NCBI GenBank assembly: GCA_023397655.1
Contig: JAEWTW010000012.1
Span: 62,001-126,000 of the forward strand
Direction of reading: 5' to 3'
DNA length: 64,000 nt
Origin: Bacillota bacterium
Lineage (GTDB): Bacteria > Bacillota > Clostridia > Christensenellales > SZUA-584
In this document: positions 54,229 to 62,889 of the stretch, in pieces
Position numbering within the stretch: position 1 is the first letter of the stretch
Layout of the letters: every line of letters begins with the position of its first letter
The notes under the pieces: model-generated
Databases searched by the model: none
The model's input: the letters and a program-made list of their open reading frames with translations, nothing else
What the model was told of the DNA's origin: nothing
Position numbers and translations under genes: made by a program

Positions 54229-55374
54229 TCAGATTTCCAGCCAGCTCTCGCTGCGCGCGGAGTCCACAATCCGCTCGCACAGCTCAAGCTCTCTTAATCC
54301 CGCTTCGAACTTCGGATATTCGGCTGCCCCTGTACATCCGCCCAGTATATAGGCATACAGCTTTTTGAACAGCTGCTTGGACGTGTCAGGGAAACCTTCG
54401 TTGTGCCCGCCCGGGAAACTGGCGATGGCGCGCGCGGACGGCTGCAGCAACGACGGATCCTTGAGCAACAGCTCGTTGTTGGCATCCCTGCGGCCGATCC
54501 ATATCTCATTGCAGCGTTCCGTATCGATGACGGCGCTCTTTTTGCTGCCGTATATCTCGAAATAACACCGGTTCTTGCGGCCTGCCGCCACCTGATTCAC
54601 CGTCAGCGAGCCATGTGCCTTGCCCTCAAAGCGCAGAAGCACCGTCGCGTAGTCCTCGGTGCCGATCGGAACGTCCGCATAGTCCTCAGGCGTCAGCAGC
54701 TTGCCCGAATAGGTCTCCACCGGTCTCAGCGGCTTCTTGCGGGTCGGGTGGAAGGTCGCAAAGTCCGCGCAGACCTTTTTCACCTTGAAGCCTGTCATAA
54801 ACTCAACGGAGTCCAGCCAGTGGGAACCGATGTCCGCGACGGCGCGGGAATCTCCGCTGTACTGCGGCTCCAGGCGCCAGTTGTAATCCGTCTCATAGAA
54901 CAGCCAGTCCTGTTGGTATGAACCGTTGACCGCGAGTATGTCGCCCAGCTCTCCGCTTTCAATCATCGCTTTCACATGATGAATAACGGGATAGAACCGG
55001 ATATTGAAATGGATGGCATTCACCACGCCCTTTTCCTTCGCAATGCGTACCAGTTCAGCCGCTTCGGCGGAGTTCATTGCCAGCGGCTTTTCACACACCA
55101 CATGCTTACCCGCCTCCATCGCCTCTTTGGACATGGCGTAATGCAGATGATTGGGCGTGCACACATGAACGATATCTATTTCGGGGTCGGCCAGCAGCGC
55201 CTTATAGTCACCATAGCTCTGCGGTACAGACAGTTCCTCCGCCTTGGCTTTCGCAATCTCATCATTTACATCCGCCAGCGCCACCACATCCGCGAGCCCG
55301 GTTCTGCGCAACGCTTCAATGTGAGCTGGTCCGATAAACCCTGTACCAATGACACCGACTTTCAATCTGTTCAT
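54229..55374 (-). CDS. Gfo/Idh/MocA family oxidoreductase
   Basis: 381 residues. Rossmann domain at the N-terminus (VGVIGTGFIGPAHIEALRRT), CTPNHLHYAMSKEAMEAGKH and the family motif VVCEKPLAMNSAEAAEL with the catalytic-type EKP lysine, followed by the C-terminal substrate domain starting at FNIRFYP. These NAD(P)-dependent enzymes oxidise or reduce sugars and cyclitols such as inositol. A 12-base gap separates it from the kinase gene and 47 bases from the lipoprotein. Confidence 0.92.
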   Translation of the reverse strand: MNRLKVGVIGTGFIGPAHIEALRRTGLADVVALADVNDEIAKAKAEELSVPQSYGDYKALLADPEIDIVHVCTPNHLHYAMSKEAMEAGKHVVCEKPLAMNSAEAAELVRIAKEKGVVNAIHFNIRFYPVIHHVKAMIESGELGDILAVNGSYQQDWLFYETDYNWRLEPQYSGDSRAVADIGSHWLDSVEFMTGFKVKKVCADFATFHPTRKKPLRPVETYSGKLLTPEDYADVPIGTEDYATVLLRFEGKAHGSLTVNQVAAGRKNRCYFEIYGSKKSAVIDTERCNEIWIGRRDANNELLLKDPSLLQPSARAIASFPGGHNEGFPDTSKQLFKKLYAYILGGCTGAAEYPKFEAGLRELELCERIVDSARSESWLEI

Positions 55375-55386
55375 ATTCTCACTCCT

Positions 55387-56526
55387 TTAATCGATTTCGT
55401 TATTGGCCCAAAGACCCAAGAAGTTCTTCAGCTCTTCAAAATTGCCGCTCCGGGACTGGCGCACATAGTAGCCCGACGAAGCCATGCCAAGCAGCAGCGC
55501 CTCCTGAGGTTCCAGACCCAGAGATATCCCCAGCACGAAACCGGCGTTGAAATTATCTCCCGCGCCCGTCGTCAGCTTTGGTTTGGCGCAAAACGGGCCT
55601 GCACCGCGATAGAACCGCCCGTCCACCAAACAGCATGATTCTTTGACAGGATGAATGACGAGCGTCTTGACCTTCACATAATCGCTTATGTAGCGAATCA
55701 ACACTTCCAGATCGCAATCCGACGTATCAAAGCCGCCGTCAAACAGGTTGGCTACCTGCACAGCCTCCCTCAGATTGAGACCCAATATCACGTTGAAATG
55801 CTGCGAGAATGCGCAGATCGTCTCCAAGGCACTCTTCAGTTCGGATTCCTGCCTCGATGCCGGATCGGCCAGATCGAAGAACAGAGTCTTGGACTGTGTT
55901 TTGCTCTTCATCAGCGGCAGCACCTCTTCGTAGATGCCCTGCCATATCTGCCCCGAATAGGGCGGAAGCGCCCAGTTCTCAAACCCGATCAGGTCACCGT
56001 TATCCAAAAGCGCCGCCAGCTCGGCAAGCCCCACGCGCTGCTTGATGGTTTCGAAATTCAGGTCCAAAAACGGAGACAGTTTGGAACGGATGATCTTTCC
56101 GTCCTCAAACTCCATCGCGTCTGTGGATGCCGGCTCGCTCACCGGAATCACCCGCTCACACCTTGACGCCATAGCCAAAAACACCCCATTAACATCCGGA
56201 TAACCGATGGCGCCGATATATGTCATCTTTACCCCGCACTGAGTCAGTGCATTTGCCAGTATGGGTCCGTTGCCGCCCAGCTTTTTTGATACCGTCACGA
56301 TCTCTACGTTGGAGGACAGCCCGGATGTGGCGGCGATGCGCCGACCATATTCCGTCAGCGTCAGAACACGCGTATAATTCTTCGGATCAATCCGCTTATC
56401 GACGACATGCACCACTTCATCCACAAAGCCATCAAAGCCGATGACGGCTTTCAATGCGTCCGGCTTCAGTGTGTCCAGTTTGTCCTTCAGAAGAAGCAGT
56501 TCGGTCGGCAAGCTTTCTTTGACCAT
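55387..56526 (-). CDS. PfkB family carbohydrate kinase
   Basis: 379 residues, about 60 longer than ribokinase because of an extended N-terminus (LPTELLLLKDKLDTLKPDAL) and loops. The family is shown by IGFDGFVDEVVHVVDKR near the start, SKKLGGNGPILANALTQCG and the catalytic signature KLTTGAGDNFNAGFVLGISL. It phosphorylates a sugar or its oxidised product in the cytoplasm. It starts 22 bases after the GntR regulator gene, so it is likely under that regulator. Confidence 0.9.
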   Translation of the reverse strand: MVKESLPTELLLLKDKLDTLKPDALKAVIGFDGFVDEVVHVVDKRIDPKNYTRVLTLTEYGRRIAATSGLSSNVEIVTVSKKLGGNGPILANALTQCGVKMTYIGAIGYPDVNGVFLAMASRCERVIPVSEPASTDAMEFEDGKIIRSKLSPFLDLNFETIKQRVGLAELAALLDNGDLIGFENWALPPYSGQIWQGIYEEVLPLMKSKTQSKTLFFDLADPASRQESELKSALETICAFSQHFNVILGLNLREAVQVANLFDGGFDTSDCDLEVLIRYISDYVKVKTLVIHPVKESCCLVDGRFYRGAGPFCAKPKLTTGAGDNFNAGFVLGISLGLEPQEALLLGMASSGYYVRQSRSGNFEELKNFLGLWANNEID

Positions 56527-56548
56527 GTTGAACTCCCGTCTTATAATC

Positions 56549-57361
56549 TTAAACTTCTGTCGTTTTCAGCTTTTGTGCATCCCGGTTGAAAGTGACTCCG
56601 TTTTCATAGAGCCGCACGATAAATTTGGAACGGTCACCCCGCAGTATGGATTGTGTCAGTTCATACATTTCCCCGGTCATCGTCCATGTGCGGCGTTCCA
56701 CATAAAAGGCGCTTGATCCGCGCTTGGTATTGAGTAAATCCGCAACATCTTTGGTCAGTACAATGGTTTCATAGCTCTCCTCCGCCGAAAACGGGCGGAT
56801 TCTTGCCTTCTCTTTGATCAGTTGATATAAGGATGCGTGGTTCAGCATTTCTTCAGTCAGCTCCGGAAAGATATATTCCGGTATAAAGGTGGTTTCCAGC
56901 AGCAGCGGCTCGTTGTCGGCCATTCTGACTCGGACGATTTCAAATACTTGCTGCATGTTATCTTTTAGCCCCAAGAATTTGACCATATCTTCTTCGGGTA
57001 CCTTTTTTTCGAATCTGAGCACTTTGGACGAGGGGTTCAGCCCCAAAGACAGCATCTCGGAGGAGAAACTGTAAATTTCCTCTGTCTTGCGGCGCAGCTT
57101 GGGTTCGGATATGTAGGTGCCTTTGCCCCGGCGCCTGACCACAAGCCCTTCGGACTCCAGTTCTCCGATAGCCAGCCGCACAGTAGACCGGGATATCCCA
57201 AAGGTATCGCACATCTCCTGTTCGGAAGGCAGAAGATCGCCCGATTTAATAATGCCAACAGCGATATTGCGTTTGATGATGCTGACAAGCTGATAGTACA
57301 GCGGCACATTGCTGTCCATTGTCACGCTGCTCAGCAGTATCGGATTGGTGGTATCTTTCAT
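56549..57361 (-). CDS. GntR/HutC family transcriptional regulator
   Basis: 270 residues from ATG 57361, with GGAG six bases upstream; earlier ATGs at 57373 and 57379 lack such spacing. The winged HTH reads VPLYYQLVSIIKRNIAVGII, PSEQEMCDTFGISRSTVRLA and LVVRRRGKGTYISEP. The C-terminal UTRA effector domain (~100-270) includes YETIVLTKDVADLL and AFYVERRTW. It probably represses its own sugar operon until a sugar phosphate binds. It is closely related to the GntR protein at 60800. Confidence 0.92.
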   Translation of the reverse strand: MKDTTNPILLSSVTMDSNVPLYYQLVSIIKRNIAVGIIKSGDLLPSEQEMCDTFGISRSTVRLAIGELESEGLVVRRRGKGTYISEPKLRRKTEEIYSFSSEMLSLGLNPSSKVLRFEKKVPEEDMVKFLGLKDNMQQVFEIVRVRMADNEPLLLETTFIPEYIFPELTEEMLNHASLYQLIKEKARIRPFSAEESYETIVLTKDVADLLNTKRGSSAFYVERRTWTMTGEMYELTQSILRGDRSKFIVRLYENGVTFNRDAQKLKTTEV

Positions 57362-57381
57362 ACTGTACTCCATTTGCATTT

Positions 57382-57395
57382 TGTAGTACTGTACA
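57382..57395. promoter_or_regulatory. Candidate GntR operator upstream of the sugar operon
   Basis: TGTAGTACTGTACA includes the perfect palindrome GTACTGTAC. TACTGTAC recurs at 57361-57368 over the start codon, 26 bases away. The two copies flank the regulator's own RBS, a layout that would suit autorepression. No equivalent was seen before the second GntR gene. Confidence 0.4.
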
Positions 57396-57414
57396 TTAAG
57401 TTTAAGTGGTTTTT

Positions 57415-57444
57415 ACCAGGGAGCCTTGAATCAGGCTCCCTGGT
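57415..57444. terminator. Perfect 12-bp hairpin after the reductase gene
   Basis: ACCAGGGAGCCT and AGGCTCCCTGGT flank a 6-base loop, 28 bases after the stop of the reductase at 57472. On the minus strand it is not followed by T's, so termination there may be weak. It separates the reductase unit from the sugar operon. Confidence 0.6.
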
Positions 57445-57471
57445 TTCACGAGGATATAGATGTTTTGTTTC

Positions 57472-59583
57472 TTACTTCATCATGAGCTCTACATCGAGCG
57501 GCAAATCACTTGATAAGCAATTGTTTGCATTGATGAACAGCCCTTCGCCCAGCATCAATGCAGCTTGCGCTCCATCCGTCATCGCCCCGCGAACATTGCG
57601 GACTTTTTTTGAATCGCCGATGTTTGCGGCTTTGATACCGCTTGCCAGCAGTTCGTCAAACAGCTTGTTATTGGGCGTGGTTTTTGCAAGAACGACCGTG
57701 TCACATTCGATTTCATGTTTTTTGAATTTGCTGTCCATCAGCACGACGCTGCCATCCTTTATCTCAACCACGGTTGTATCCAAGCGAATATCCACCGGAA
57801 TCTTGATTGGACGGCCTTCCAACCCGCCGCCGTTACCGCCTGCAAAGCGCGCCTTCATCACTTCACGATGAACGGGTTCTATGCCGGGAGCAAGCGAGGA
57901 GTCTTCTGTCACCAGAACAACCTCCTTGCCGCGCATGGCCAGCATCTCCGCCGTATCTGTTGCGGCATAGTGGTTGCCCCAAACTACTACCTTTTGCCCC
58001 GCTTTTACGGGCTCCCGTTTACCTTCAGCAGGCCAATACTCGCAGCTCTTTTTCACGCAGACAAGCAGATCTTCAAATTTTACCGCTTTGTCAGCACCCG
58101 GGATATCCGGCACAACCGTATCCGCTCCCGTTCCGCAGAGCACCACGTCGTAATCCTTCAACATGCCGGCGTCCGCTTTTGTTTTCAGACGCACATCGAC
58201 CTTCAGCTCCTCCAGCTGCAGCCGTATCCAGTCCATGTACCATTTCATCTTGGACTTAACGGGAACCATACAGCATGTGCGCAGAATGCCGCCGAGCTCG
58301 TTTTCCTGTTCAAACAGCGTCACTTTGTGTCCGCGCAGTGTCGCCATTCTTGCAGCCTCCATGCCCGCGATACCGCCGCCTGCCACCGCCACCTTCAGGC
58401 TCTTCCCAGCCGGCTCAATGTGCAGAAACCTCTCGTCGCCGATTGCAGGATTGATGGCACAGCGCATCTCGTGTTTAATCATGAGGGATTCTGACCAGCA
58501 GCCCACCAGGCAGCTGATGCAGGTCCGAATCTGTTCCTGCTTCCCTGCTTTTGCTTTGTTGGCCCAATACGGGTCGGCAATCAGCTGGCGCGACATTCCC
58601 ACCATGTCTGTTTTGCCCTCCGCAATAATCTTGTCGCAGTACTCCGGATGCCGCAGCGTGTGGCTCGTGATCACCGGAATGCTAACTTCCTTTTTAATTT
58701 CCTCTGAGGTATAGGTATTCCACCCTTCCGTGTAATACATAGGATCCATAACGGTTTCGGCAAGGTCAAATATGCCCGCACTTATATCCAGCGCCGCCAC
58801 GCCTGCTGCCTCAAATGTTTTCGCAATTTTGATGGACTCTTCCAGCTTACGGCTGCCTTCCTTCCATTCCTCGCCCGAATACCTGACCAGTATGGGGAAG
58901 TCCTCGCCGCATTTATGTTTGATACGATCGATAATTTCAAGCGGAAAACGCATGCGGTTTTCAAACTTCCCGCCAAATCTGTCGTTTCTCGTATTGGTTG
59001 CGGGGCTCATGAACTGCGCAATCATATAACCGTGCGCACCGTGCAGCTCAACCGCATCAAATCCCGCTTCCTTCACGCGCCATGCTGCCTCAGCAAACTT
59101 TTCGATCAGGTCGTATACCTCTTCCGCTGTCATTTCTCTGGCAATTTTACCGTGTGCCTGGCCTGAGGCATAGATCACTTCATGACCCGCGCTGCCCGGC
59201 AGATTGGAAACCATGTCTGAGCAGGATATCTGCCCGTAACGAGGATAAGCCGCCTGACGACCGGGATGTTGTATTTGCACCGCACATTTTGCGCCATGCT
59301 TTTGCATTCCCACAGCCAGATGATGCAGCCCCGGGATGTAATAATCCGCATCCACCGAAAGGCATGTTACCGTCGGGCGGCCCGTATCCTTATCCGGCGT
59401 GGATGCGCCAACAATGATAAGCCCTGTGCCTCCCTTTGCAATCTCCTCGTGATATGCGATCACTCGTTCATTCACTTCTCCGTACGCCGTTGCAGAACTG
59501 ATATCCGTCGGAACATGAACAACACGGTTAGGAACAATCATGTTTTTGATTTTTATAGGTTGAAAAATGTTCTCATATGCCAT
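57472..59583 (-). CDS. NADH:flavin oxidoreductase / 2,4-dienoyl-CoA reductase-like protein
   Basis: 703 residues, old-yellow-enzyme superfamily of the FadH/trimethylamine-dehydrogenase type. An FMN TIM barrel (1-~340) contains VELHGAHGYMIAQFMSPATN with NTRNDRFGGKFENRMRFPLE. A 4Fe-4S motif CISCLVGCWS...MRCAINP follows (Cys spacing 2, 3, 11). The C-terminal FAD/NAD domains start VAVAGGGIAGMEAARMATLR. It reduces an activated C=C bond with NAD(P)H or transfers electrons; the substrate is unknown. RBS AGGAG. A promoter and palindrome lie upstream at 59686-59758, and an AraC regulator is divergent in function but on the same strand. Confidence 0.9.
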   Translation of the reverse strand: MAYENIFQPIKIKNMIVPNRVVHVPTDISSATAYGEVNERVIAYHEEIAKGGTGLIIVGASTPDKDTGRPTVTCLSVDADYYIPGLHHLAVGMQKHGAKCAVQIQHPGRQAAYPRYGQISCSDMVSNLPGSAGHEVIYASGQAHGKIAREMTAEEVYDLIEKFAEAAWRVKEAGFDAVELHGAHGYMIAQFMSPATNTRNDRFGGKFENRMRFPLEIIDRIKHKCGEDFPILVRYSGEEWKEGSRKLEESIKIAKTFEAAGVAALDISAGIFDLAETVMDPMYYTEGWNTYTSEEIKKEVSIPVITSHTLRHPEYCDKIIAEGKTDMVGMSRQLIADPYWANKAKAGKQEQIRTCISCLVGCWSESLMIKHEMRCAINPAIGDERFLHIEPAGKSLKVAVAGGGIAGMEAARMATLRGHKVTLFEQENELGGILRTCCMVPVKSKMKWYMDWIRLQLEELKVDVRLKTKADAGMLKDYDVVLCGTGADTVVPDIPGADKAVKFEDLLVCVKKSCEYWPAEGKREPVKAGQKVVVWGNHYAATDTAEMLAMRGKEVVLVTEDSSLAPGIEPVHREVMKARFAGGNGGGLEGRPIKIPVDIRLDTTVVEIKDGSVVLMDSKFKKHEIECDTVVLAKTTPNNKLFDELLASGIKAANIGDSKKVRNVRGAMTDGAQAALMLGEGLFINANNCLSSDLPLDVELMMK

Positions 59584-59685
59584 TCTTATAATCTCCTTTA
59601 TTTTTTAATATAAAAGATATCGATATTCTTTTAACTGATTGTTGACGGTTTCAATTGATGCGCGGTTTGCTAATAAAGATTGCTT

Positions 59686-59758
59686 AATAGTATGATACGT
59701 ACCATACATACTATTGTTTAGCCTGTCTATATTATAAACGACTGGAAAGTGAATACAA
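59686..59758 (-). promoter_or_regulatory. Promoter and palindromic operator of the flavin oxidoreductase gene
   Basis: Minus strand TTGTAT (-35, plus 59753-59758), 16-base spacer, perfect TATAAT (-10, 59731-59736). Just downstream, at 59686-59715, a 30-base inverted repeat has nine-base arms AATAGTATG/CATACTATT and an inner GTATG/CATAC pair around TACGTA. Position over or after the start site suits a repressor or the AraC-type regulator encoded next door. Confidence 0.6.
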
Positions 59759-59806
59759 TGCCATACCTGGCGAGAATGATACCAGTTTCGGCTATCAGGA
59801 ATTTCA

Positions 59807-60688
59807 TTAATTATCTGTATCTGTATTGGCTTTTTTATTTTTTCTATATTCAGAGGGAGACATATGGACGTATTTATTGAAAACTTTGTAGAAATGGCTC
59901 AGATTTGAAAAGCAGCAATGTATCGCAATTTCCCTTATGCTTAGGTCACTGTAGATCAACAGCTTCTTCGCCTCAGACAGGCGCAAATATGTTAAGTGCT
60001 CTTTAAATCCCATATTCATGGTTTCTTTAAAAAGATGTCTGAATCGTGATTCGCCCATAAACAGCTTGGCCGAGACTTCTTCCAACGACAGATTCTCAAG
60101 GAAATGCTCGTTGATATAGTTGAGCGCTTCTTGCAATTTGTCGTATTTCTTAACGTCATTGGTAAAATAATCGGGGTTTGTCTTTTTATAATAGCGGATC
60201 AGCAGGGTTAACAAGAGCCTGAGCAGCGCATCCGTCTCATGGCGGTATTCCGGTTCCTTTTCCGTCCATACCTCGTCAATTTCGAGCATCAGATTGCGCA
60301 TTTTCTGCGCCTCGGCTGCCCGGTGTGATATTTTATTTTCAAATGTTTTTGGGTTGTACCAAAACGGGTAAAGATACTCATAGTCAAACTGGCGGCAGCC
60401 GGGTGATGCCAACAGCGTCGGAAAAAACTCAATAAAAAAATAATCGGTAGAATGTCCTGGCTCGGCCAAAGCCGCATGCCCTTCAAAATCGTTCGAGATG
60501 AATATATCGCCCTCCTCCACATCATAATCCTTGTTGGAGAAAAAGAACTTACCCGAGCCTTTCAAACAAAGTCCGATCTGAAGATACTTGTGCCAATGGA
60601 CCTTATCCTCTGACCCCCGAACAGTATAATGCTGAACATAGAATGGAAAGTCACTATGAAGTTCACTTTGATTGACGTATCCTTCCAT
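59807..60688 (-). CDS. AraC family transcriptional regulator
   Basis: 293 residues from ATG 60688 (MEGYVNQSELHSD), GGTGAGGT upstream. The N-terminal cupin sensor has VHWHKYLQIGLCLKGSGKFF and VEEGDIFISNDFEGHAALAE. The C-terminal double HTH (~190-285) has LSLEEVSAKLFMGESRFRHL and LSIREIAIHCCFSNLSHFYK with the terminal SPSEYRKNKK. It likely responds to a small ligand and may control the flavin oxidoreductase gene located downstream on the same strand. Confidence 0.92.
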   Translation of the reverse strand: MEGYVNQSELHSDFPFYVQHYTVRGSEDKVHWHKYLQIGLCLKGSGKFFFSNKDYDVEEGDIFISNDFEGHAALAEPGHSTDYFFIEFFPTLLASPGCRQFDYEYLYPFWYNPKTFENKISHRAAEAQKMRNLMLEIDEVWTEKEPEYRHETDALLRLLLTLLIRYYKKTNPDYFTNDVKKYDKLQEALNYINEHFLENLSLEEVSAKLFMGESRFRHLFKETMNMGFKEHLTYLRLSEAKKLLIYSDLSIREIAIHCCFSNLSHFYKVFNKYVHMSPSEYRKNKKANTDTDN

Positions 60689-60799
60689 AATGTACCTCAC
60701 CGGTTATTCATTCAAACTCAATGGGGGTTTTCCAGCAACAGCTCTTCTGGGCGATTCACAACATTGCTGTGCGTTTATTGGTAACGATACTGCTGTGCC

Positions 60800-61612
60800 T
60801 TATGTAACCTCCAGAAAGTTCCTGTCCCAGGAAACCGAGTTGCTCTTCAATTTCAATACAAACTTTGTCCGGTCTCCTCTGATCACCGATTGCGTCAGCT
60901 CAAACAACTCACCTGTTTTACCCCAGGTTCTCCGTTCCACGAAAAAGCCACCTATGCCCGGCTTGCACTGCAGAAGCTCTGCGGTACTGTCGTCAATCAC
61001 CATGGTCTCATAGGTTTCTTCCGCTACTTCAGGCATCATCTGCGCCCGTTCTTTGAGCAAAGTATACAGCGATCCTGTTTCAACAATTTCACGTGTTAAT
61101 CCGGGCAGAAAAATCACGGGAACAAATGTCGTCTCCAGCAGCAGCGGTTCACCATTGGCACATCGCAGCCGTACGATCCTATAAACGTGTATTTCCTTGT
61201 CTTTGATGCCTAAAGCTTGCGCGACGTCATCCGAAGGGAGAATACTCTCAAACACCTGAACCACAGACGATGGCTCCAAACCCATCGCTTTCATCTCGCT
61301 TGTAAAACTGTAGATGTCCTTCACTGTCCTCTGCATCTTAGGTTCAGAGATAAACGTTCCCTTACCGCGCCGGCGCACCACCAGGCCTTCCGATTCCAGC
61401 TCGCCGATAGCCTGGCGCACGGTGGACCGGCTGATTCCCAGCGCCTCACACAGCTCCGCCTCGCTGGGTATCATGTCGCCCGGCTTGAGCAGTCCCACCG
61501 ACAGGTTGCGCTTGATGATGCTGATCAACTGATAGTAGAGCGGCACATCCGAGTCAATGGATACCCTGCCGCCCAGCAATATTTGTTTCGGATCCGTCCC
61601 CGCCAATGCCAT
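60800..61612 (-). CDS. GntR/HutC family transcriptional regulator
   Basis: 270 residues. N-terminal winged HTH: VPLYYQLISIIKRNLSVGLL, PSEAELCEALGISRSTVRQA and LVVRRRGKGTFISEP. A UTRA domain follows, with TYETMVIDDSTAELLQ and GGFFVERRTWGKTG. Many residues are shared with the GntR protein at 56549, including the C-terminal RGDR(T/S)KF motif. It lies downstream of the second BMC-H/DeoC pair and is the obvious candidate regulator of it. Confidence 0.92.
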   Translation of the reverse strand: MALAGTDPKQILLGGRVSIDSDVPLYYQLISIIKRNLSVGLLKPGDMIPSEAELCEALGISRSTVRQAIGELESEGLVVRRRGKGTFISEPKMQRTVKDIYSFTSEMKAMGLEPSSVVQVFESILPSDDVAQALGIKDKEIHVYRIVRLRCANGEPLLLETTFVPVIFLPGLTREIVETGSLYTLLKERAQMMPEVAEETYETMVIDDSTAELLQCKPGIGGFFVERRTWGKTGELFELTQSVIRGDRTKFVLKLKSNSVSWDRNFLEVT

Positions 61613-61724
61613 GCTCGTTTCCTCCGGCTTCCCGACACTCTATCGTCTTGTTCCCGTCAGTTTAACATATTATGCGAAAATAAGCCATACGGACGCCTGA
61701 AAACGCCCGTACAGCCCATATCGT

Positions 61725-62540
61725 TCAATACTTAACTTCAAGCTCGGCAATGGTGTCCGGAAGCCGCAGCGTGCCGTTCTTTTCGCGCTCACGTGCGTCC
61801 TCTATGATTTTCTTGGTGGCCGTCGCGCCGAAACGGGTACAGCCCACCGCACGCACCGACAGCGCGCCGTCCAATGAGCGAACGCCGCCCGCCGCCTTCA
61901 CCTGCACCTTGGGCGAGCAGGTTTTGCGCATGAGTTTCAGATCGGCTATCGTCGCGCCGCCCGCCGCAAAGCCGGTGGACGTCTTCACCCAATCCGCACC
62001 TGCGCGCTCACACATCTGGCACGCGCGTATCTTTTCATCGTCCGTCAGATAGTAGTTCTCAAATATCACCTTGACCAGTACGCCCCGTGCATGCGCTGCC
62101 TCCACCACGGCGGTGATATCCTTCTCCACGTAATCGTAGTCGCCCGACTTCATGCGATCGATGTTGATCACCATATCCAGCTCTGTGCAGCCCTGGCTCA
62201 TCGCCAGATGCGCTTCCATCACCTTCACGGAGGTTAAGTGCGCACCGTGCGGGAACCCGACTACTGTGGTCACCTTCACGTCGGTGCCTTTGAGTATCTT
62301 ATACGCCGCCTCCACATCGCAGGGCTTTACACACACCGATGCACAGTCATATTCCTTGGCCAGCAGGCAGCCTTCCTCAATCTCCTGACGCGACAGCTGC
62401 GGCCGCAGCAGCGAATGATCGATCATCTTCGCGATGTCACGCGCCGTAACGGTTTTAGATACAGCCGGAGCCGCCGCGCTGCCGTTCATCTGGCTGATCA
62501 CTTCGTTGACGATGCTGGCGATCATGTTCTCCATATCCAT
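61725..62540 (-). CDS. deoC: Second deoxyribose-phosphate aldolase (DeoC) with BMC-targeting-like helix
   Basis: 271 residues. Schiff-base lysine in ADWVKTSTGFAAGGAT, second lysine in VQVKAAGGVRS and Asp in ELDMVINIDRM. The N-terminal MENMIASIVNEVISQM is predicted to be an amphipathic helix, followed by an Ala/Ser linker, as in encapsulated metabolosome enzymes. It lacks the Cys-rich C-terminus of the copy at 6721 and ends instead with a charged tail (DAREREKNGTLRLPDTIAEL). The two DeoC proteins are clearly diverged. 17 bases downstream of BMC-H. Confidence 0.92.
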   Translation of the reverse strand: MDMENMIASIVNEVISQMNGSAAAPAVSKTVTARDIAKMIDHSLLRPQLSRQEIEEGCLLAKEYDCASVCVKPCDVEAAYKILKGTDVKVTTVVGFPHGAHLTSVKVMEAHLAMSQGCTELDMVINIDRMKSGDYDYVEKDITAVVEAAHARGVLVKVIFENYYLTDDEKIRACQMCERAGADWVKTSTGFAAGGATIADLKLMRKTCSPKVQVKAAGGVRSLDGALSVRAVGCTRFGATATKKIIEDAREREKNGTLRLPDTIAELEVKY

Positions 62541-62556
62541 GTTTGATCACCCGCCC

Positions 62557-62844
62557 TTAAGCCTGTTTGCCGGGCAGTATCGTTTCCACATCGCCATGCG
62601 GGCGCGGTATCACGTGAACACCGTACAGCTCGCCGACCCGTTTTGCGGCAGCCGCACCCGCATCCACCGACGCCTTTACCGCACCCACATCACCACGCAC
62701 CATTACCGTCACGAGACCGCTGCCGATCTTCTCTTTGCCGACCAGTGTCACATTCGCCGCTTTCACCATCGCGTCCGCCGCTTCTATCGCACCGATCAGG
62801 CCTTTCGTTTCCACCATACCCAGAGCTGATTTTTCCACTGTCAT
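62557..62844 (-). CDS. Second BMC hexameric shell protein (BMC-H)
   Basis: 95 residues, GGAGGGG seven bases before the ATG. Almost identical to the BMC-H at 6426 through the aligned core ([20 protein letters not shown] to [16 protein letters not shown]), with about four substitutions. It differs in the first residues (MTVEKS) and the last (GKQA). Here it precedes DeoC, the opposite order from the first pair. It would tile the same shell as the first copy. Confidence 0.95.
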   Translation of the reverse strand: MTVEKSALGMVETKGLIGAIEAADAMVKAANVTLVGKEKIGSGLVTVMVRGDVGAVKASVDAGAAAAKRVGELYGVHVIPRPHGDVETILPGKQA

Positions 62845-62860
62845 TCCCCTCCATAGTCAT

Positions 62861-62889
62861 ATAATACTTAACATCCTAAACGTATGTAA
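62861..62889 (-). promoter_or_regulatory. Candidate promoter of the BMC-H/DeoC unit
   Basis: Minus strand TTACAT (-35, plus 62884-62889), 17-base spacer, TATTAT (-10, 62861-62866). The predicted start lies about ten bases before the shell-gene ATG, leaving a very short leader that just includes the RBS. Confidence 0.4.
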
